From: Lachnospiraceae bacterium
Lineage (GTDB): Bacteria; Bacillota; Clostridia; Lachnospirales; Lachnospiraceae
NCBI GenBank assembly: GCA_017474455.1
Contig: JAFVHP010000047.1
Coordinates: 1-44,366, forward strand
DNA: 44,366 nt
Direction: 5' to 3'
Position numbers and translations under genes: made by a program. The notes under the pieces are model-generated. The model saw nothing but the letters and a program-made list of their open reading frames with translations, was not told where the DNA came from and did not search any database. Below are positions 43,401-44,366 of the stretch, piece after piece (position 1 is the stretch's first letter; each line of letters opens with the position of its first letter).

Positions 43401-44366
43401 CTCACTCAAAGTGAAGGCGCAACGCTGGATCACAGCTATTGGACTGCCAATATTGGCGGTGAATGGACTGCGGCTCCGACTGCAGCTCCCGGCTCGGTTA
43501 CACTCGGCACCGGAGATAAGATCACTTTTGAGGTGACCGGATCTCAGACACCGGTTGGAAGCAGCGAAAACACCTATTCGATCGATTGGGGCAGCGCTAA
43601 GTCTTCTAATTATAAAGTGACGGCAACACTCGGAACGCTTGAAGTTACAAGTGGTTCTCTGACAATAACAGTTAAAAATAAGACTGTGACTTACAACGGC
43701 GAGACACAGTCTGGTTATAGTGCACCTGTTACTGTAACAGGTACTGGGAGCACTATTAGCACTGCTGACTATACGATCGAAGGCCTTGCAGAAGGCCAGG
43801 TATTGACTATCAGTGGTTATACAGCAGCCAGCGGCAAGGATGCCGGCACTTATGAAAATGGCAGTTTCGATAATGCGGTGATCACTGTTAAAGCCGGTGA
43901 GACAGACGTTACCGGAAATTACGGAACGATTATAAAGACCCCGGGTAAACTTACGATCAGCAAGCGCAATGTCACACTGACTTCTGCCAATGATGAGAAG
44001 GTCTATGATGGAAAAGCCTTGACCAACGAGACAGTAACCGTTGGCGGTGATGGCTTTGCAGCGAATGAAGGTGCAACATATGACGTGACCGGCAGCCAGA
44101 CCGTAGTAGGAAGCAGCGCGAATGCTTTCACTTATACACTGAATGAAGGCATGAATGCTGATAACTATATCATCACAAAGACGGAAGGAACACTGAAAGT
44201 AACCCCTGCAGCGATCACGATCAAAGCAGATGACAAGACGAAAGTCTATGACAATGACGAGACGACGGATCCTGCACTGACAGCGACAGTAGAAGGAGTA
44301 CCTGCTAACGGCGTAGCTCCTGCATACAGCCTGAGCAGAGTATCTGGCCAGGATGTAGGCGAGTAT
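37446..44366 (+). CDS. second giant surface protein, N-terminal 2,307 residues (window edge)
   Basis: The frame is open from the ATG at 37446 to the right edge, exactly 2,307 codons, and continues beyond. The N-terminus closely copies the first giant protein (both share VTWLMAASMF and GGIPSPASIV), followed by a Glu/Pro-rich stalk (about 33-180). Then come bacterial-repeat units ending TAQF or TAKF, classic InlB B-repeats (about 1020-1086 and 1444-1512), MucBP-like units (about 1518-1745) and YDG-like units (from about 1750). The visible part ends after a YDG-type unit like the first protein's repeat array (from about 2172), inside an MBG-like domain. A Tyr/Asn/Trp-rich stretch (about 1172-1385) has no close match in the first protein. 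AAGGAAAGGG precedes the start. It is probably a secreted adhesin. Confidence 0.9.
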   Translation, partial: MRRNFGVKAVTWLMAASMFFGGIPSPASIVRAEEAGAPVEGIEAEYSGEDAYAEEAPAEVYSDTESTDAEYVEQTPEAVPEQEVYTAPAEETVQEPVVEPVVEQPVQEEVPAAAPEAEVPAEPVVTEPAQPVETVTETVTEEPVIEEPAETAPEADDEEAEEEEEEPEEAAEELVEPKPITIYYVVDGEGKEGGRVSAPSESVDLNDDEDLIEGSTAYIIEGEEYRYEFTGWYNDGTPVTSDETLKPNKSDLEDDITYTAQFDKLHKKITVTYTAEEGGHIIRLRDYDNTLLESWAEGGDEGLDVFWLEEDSVEGVKAVADEGYKFLGWISDKSDGAFVLDENYAVNIPKIDKDSDSIAYTAKFEKLPEEEKTEETEQKVSVIFRAGKGGSIALASDPDELKSSMDLKLASDDEEEVIAVAEEGFAFEKWTKNGEDLTEKETSITVKAEEAVYEAVFAEKVEEEPKEITITFAAGEGGQIALASDPDTLLSEIEQVITDEDEPEAVVAVPADDYVFSTWEKDGEYYSDSEEITVDAEAAAYTANFVKEEIRLQAKKLGAPRLRAAEMITVTFDPTTDPNEPLEPETIEVAAGNEIGDQLPAVPEIPGYTPRWVIQGTETVVTAETIVTEPFTAVVDEGEKITYTVTFVQEDGTEIQKSTDIDDGFAVNDLPEVTPKTNKIGKWVYPGTTNEFTVGTVISKDLTVEAYYEQNIFTVKYMVDGAQYEELTTATGTTIVLPTEPVKDGATFIGWFTEPNGEGTQYTATSTVDKDLTLYAFFEGQVRVNFIVKDKNGNIISEKSQYFVDLTVGDRITTLPDDPFIEGEVFDHWENENNEETVEAGYQVTESFNAIAVFKSIDTYELTVNYFYMNGQNRVEVSSQVFELTEDDLKDGYTVTAPGYTIASEIEDDPTYYPSQPTITVTKNQFTKAEGSDKYTFTVEDEFVAASAEYIVKHYLKDLTGDGFNTLIGTVEKVGVKNSKVTPDINNYAYAEYDHRDENVTITGASDPKQELNVYYTRRNFTLSYNVGGGDYIEAVTKPYGTSITLPTNATRAGYTFAGWYKDEGCTQEAGTSITLEDNTTLYAKWNAAQVDYKIVYMVENANDTDYSYLATVTKQAATGSSITMTAQTAGANGTRPSELDTTNFTFKDSSTETVLADGTTVVIVRYSRNVYTLQGRYDNRDVSNAKVTAKYGADITSAWGSTFGSGNNAQYSWSYNNNNDSKFKSLTIMPSLSVRTNSSPANTIYLFRHTDTKEYYQHLEYWLQNYTDGDATTTYNGKTYGRVKSIDMRYGFLSDVDDWYDIAGYTKAGYTATASETQNGTYSEFTYSWGTLFSNYTHTTGPWYYQTTHYDAKYTRFNFYYDAKDYPLTFYNYDGTVISDQYVTLGNNIYSYLTDNIPAAPMEGATWLGWYTDQEHTAGNEYAYTSATTMPAGLVLYAAFQFPTRTVTYDSQDGSAVAPETDEYGFYAKMPENPTKDNYKFQGWFTAADETGSPYDWNQPVTQNITLYAHWVQNTISYTVHYYEKETTTKVLDDKVVTDPDFTEGQSITENAPTVAGHVADEASKTIELSFDEENNTIIFYYDVIPNEIKYTVNYVLQGTEIKVAKSKTVTVPGSTTNVMEKAVEVDAAYLATQTEEADIIGKHYKPTEATKELQLALANNVITFEYVPFTTTKITVNYLDMDENPIADPDTAYVEKGDTYTVQNKAPAGFIYHHAYLDGTTTAPEPTYQITGDEGNIVINIYYQKKLIIIANNKSKAYDGIALVSSFENTADYEATGLARGDRLTALAFDGSQTNAGTSATTPKDAQITLGTTGTVAPEQYYSIIYVPGSLTVKPISVYINISADQWNTHSVGSGPNYYTGQVFNVGFTNPNKQHFNDQAGSAYVSITSGRRDIFKAKYGDAIWSALYGSDGALISEKNAGTYTVTGEQQRAKVAGITVDGQAMMSDPNYSIVIYARDSFLKIEPLPLTITTPSAEKNYDGTPLTQSEGATLDHSYWTANIGGEWTAAPTAAPGSVTLGTGDKITFEVTGSQTPVGSSENTYSIDWGSAKSSNYKVTATLGTLEVTSGSLTITVKNKTVTYNGETQSGYSAPVTVTGTGSTISTADYTIEGLAEGQVLTISGYTAASGKDAGTYENGSFDNAVITVKAGETDVTGNYGTIIKTPGKLTISKRNVTLTSANDEKVYDGKALTNETVTVGGDGFAANEGATYDVTGSQTVVGSSANAFTYTLNEGMNADNYIITKTEGTLKVTPAAITIKADDKTKVYDNDETTDPALTATVEGVPANGVAPAYSLSRVSGQDVGEY

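Noticed and set aside
37446-44366. truncated or frameshifted pseudogene
   Set aside because: The frame is open over all 2,307 codons to the last base. The missing end is due to the window edge, not a lesion.

Overview
The window looks like a chromosomal segment of a low-GC-phylum but moderately GC-rich Clostridia, most likely a Lachnospiraceae relative from gut or rumen. The grounds are family content (PadR-DUF1700-DUF4097 module, DUF6472-like mini-protein, CdaR/PucR-type regulator, ftsE-ftsX-M23-S41 order, giant YDG/InlB-repeat surface proteins) and strong AGGAGG ribosome sites. No tRNA, rRNA, CRISPR array or phage was recognised. The genus cannot be fixed from the sequence alone.

Layout. 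1-136: the end of an IS3-type element with the first codons of its transposase. 230-1270 (-): Gfo/Idh/MocA oxidoreductase. 2074-2916 (+): orphan PD-(D/E)XK-like protein. 3023-4904 (-): envelope-stress-type operon padR-DUF1700-DUF4097 with a near-consensus promoter. 5231-9824 (-): ribose/galactose-type sugar ABC importer whose binding-protein gene is split from the ATPase and permease genes by about 900 bp holding a terminator, inverted repeats and 10-bp tandem repeats. 9980-12679 (+): acyl-ACP thioesterase, CvfB-type S1 protein, CPBP protease. 12820-13908 (+): CdaR/PucR-type regulator. 14027-20812 (+): ftsE, ftsX, coiled-coil M23 hydrolase, CtpA-type protease and a LIC_10190-like membrane protein. 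20815-21224: array of seven hairpins. 21300-24966 (+): small Cys protein, then an SPFH/zinc-ribbon protein, a TFIIB-type zinc-ribbon membrane protein and a Gly-rich membrane protein. 25941-36938 (+): a 3,665-residue surface protein. 37446 to the right edge (+): a paralogous surface protein, incomplete.

How it fits together. Most genes concern the cell envelope: septal peptidoglycan hydrolysis (FtsEX with a PcsB-like hydrolase, then CtpA), membrane-stress proteins (PadR/DUF1700/DUF4097 and the YdjI/YdjG-like pair), sugar import, and two tandem giant adhesins. Recurrent oddities are short tandem repeats between genes (periods 10, 11, 13, 22, 45 and about 57 bp), low-complexity insertions or tails in otherwise conserved proteins (FtsE, CvfB, membrane protein), and a decamer, ATACTGATAA, clustered in the two long spacers near the oxidoreductase and the sugar transporter.

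The strongest leads are the decamer family, the FtsE tyrosine-rich tail, the paired adhesin control regions (a shared 18-nt element and an inverted repeat enclosing a candidate promoter), the hairpin array, and the YdjI/YdjG-like cluster with an unrecognised third partner.
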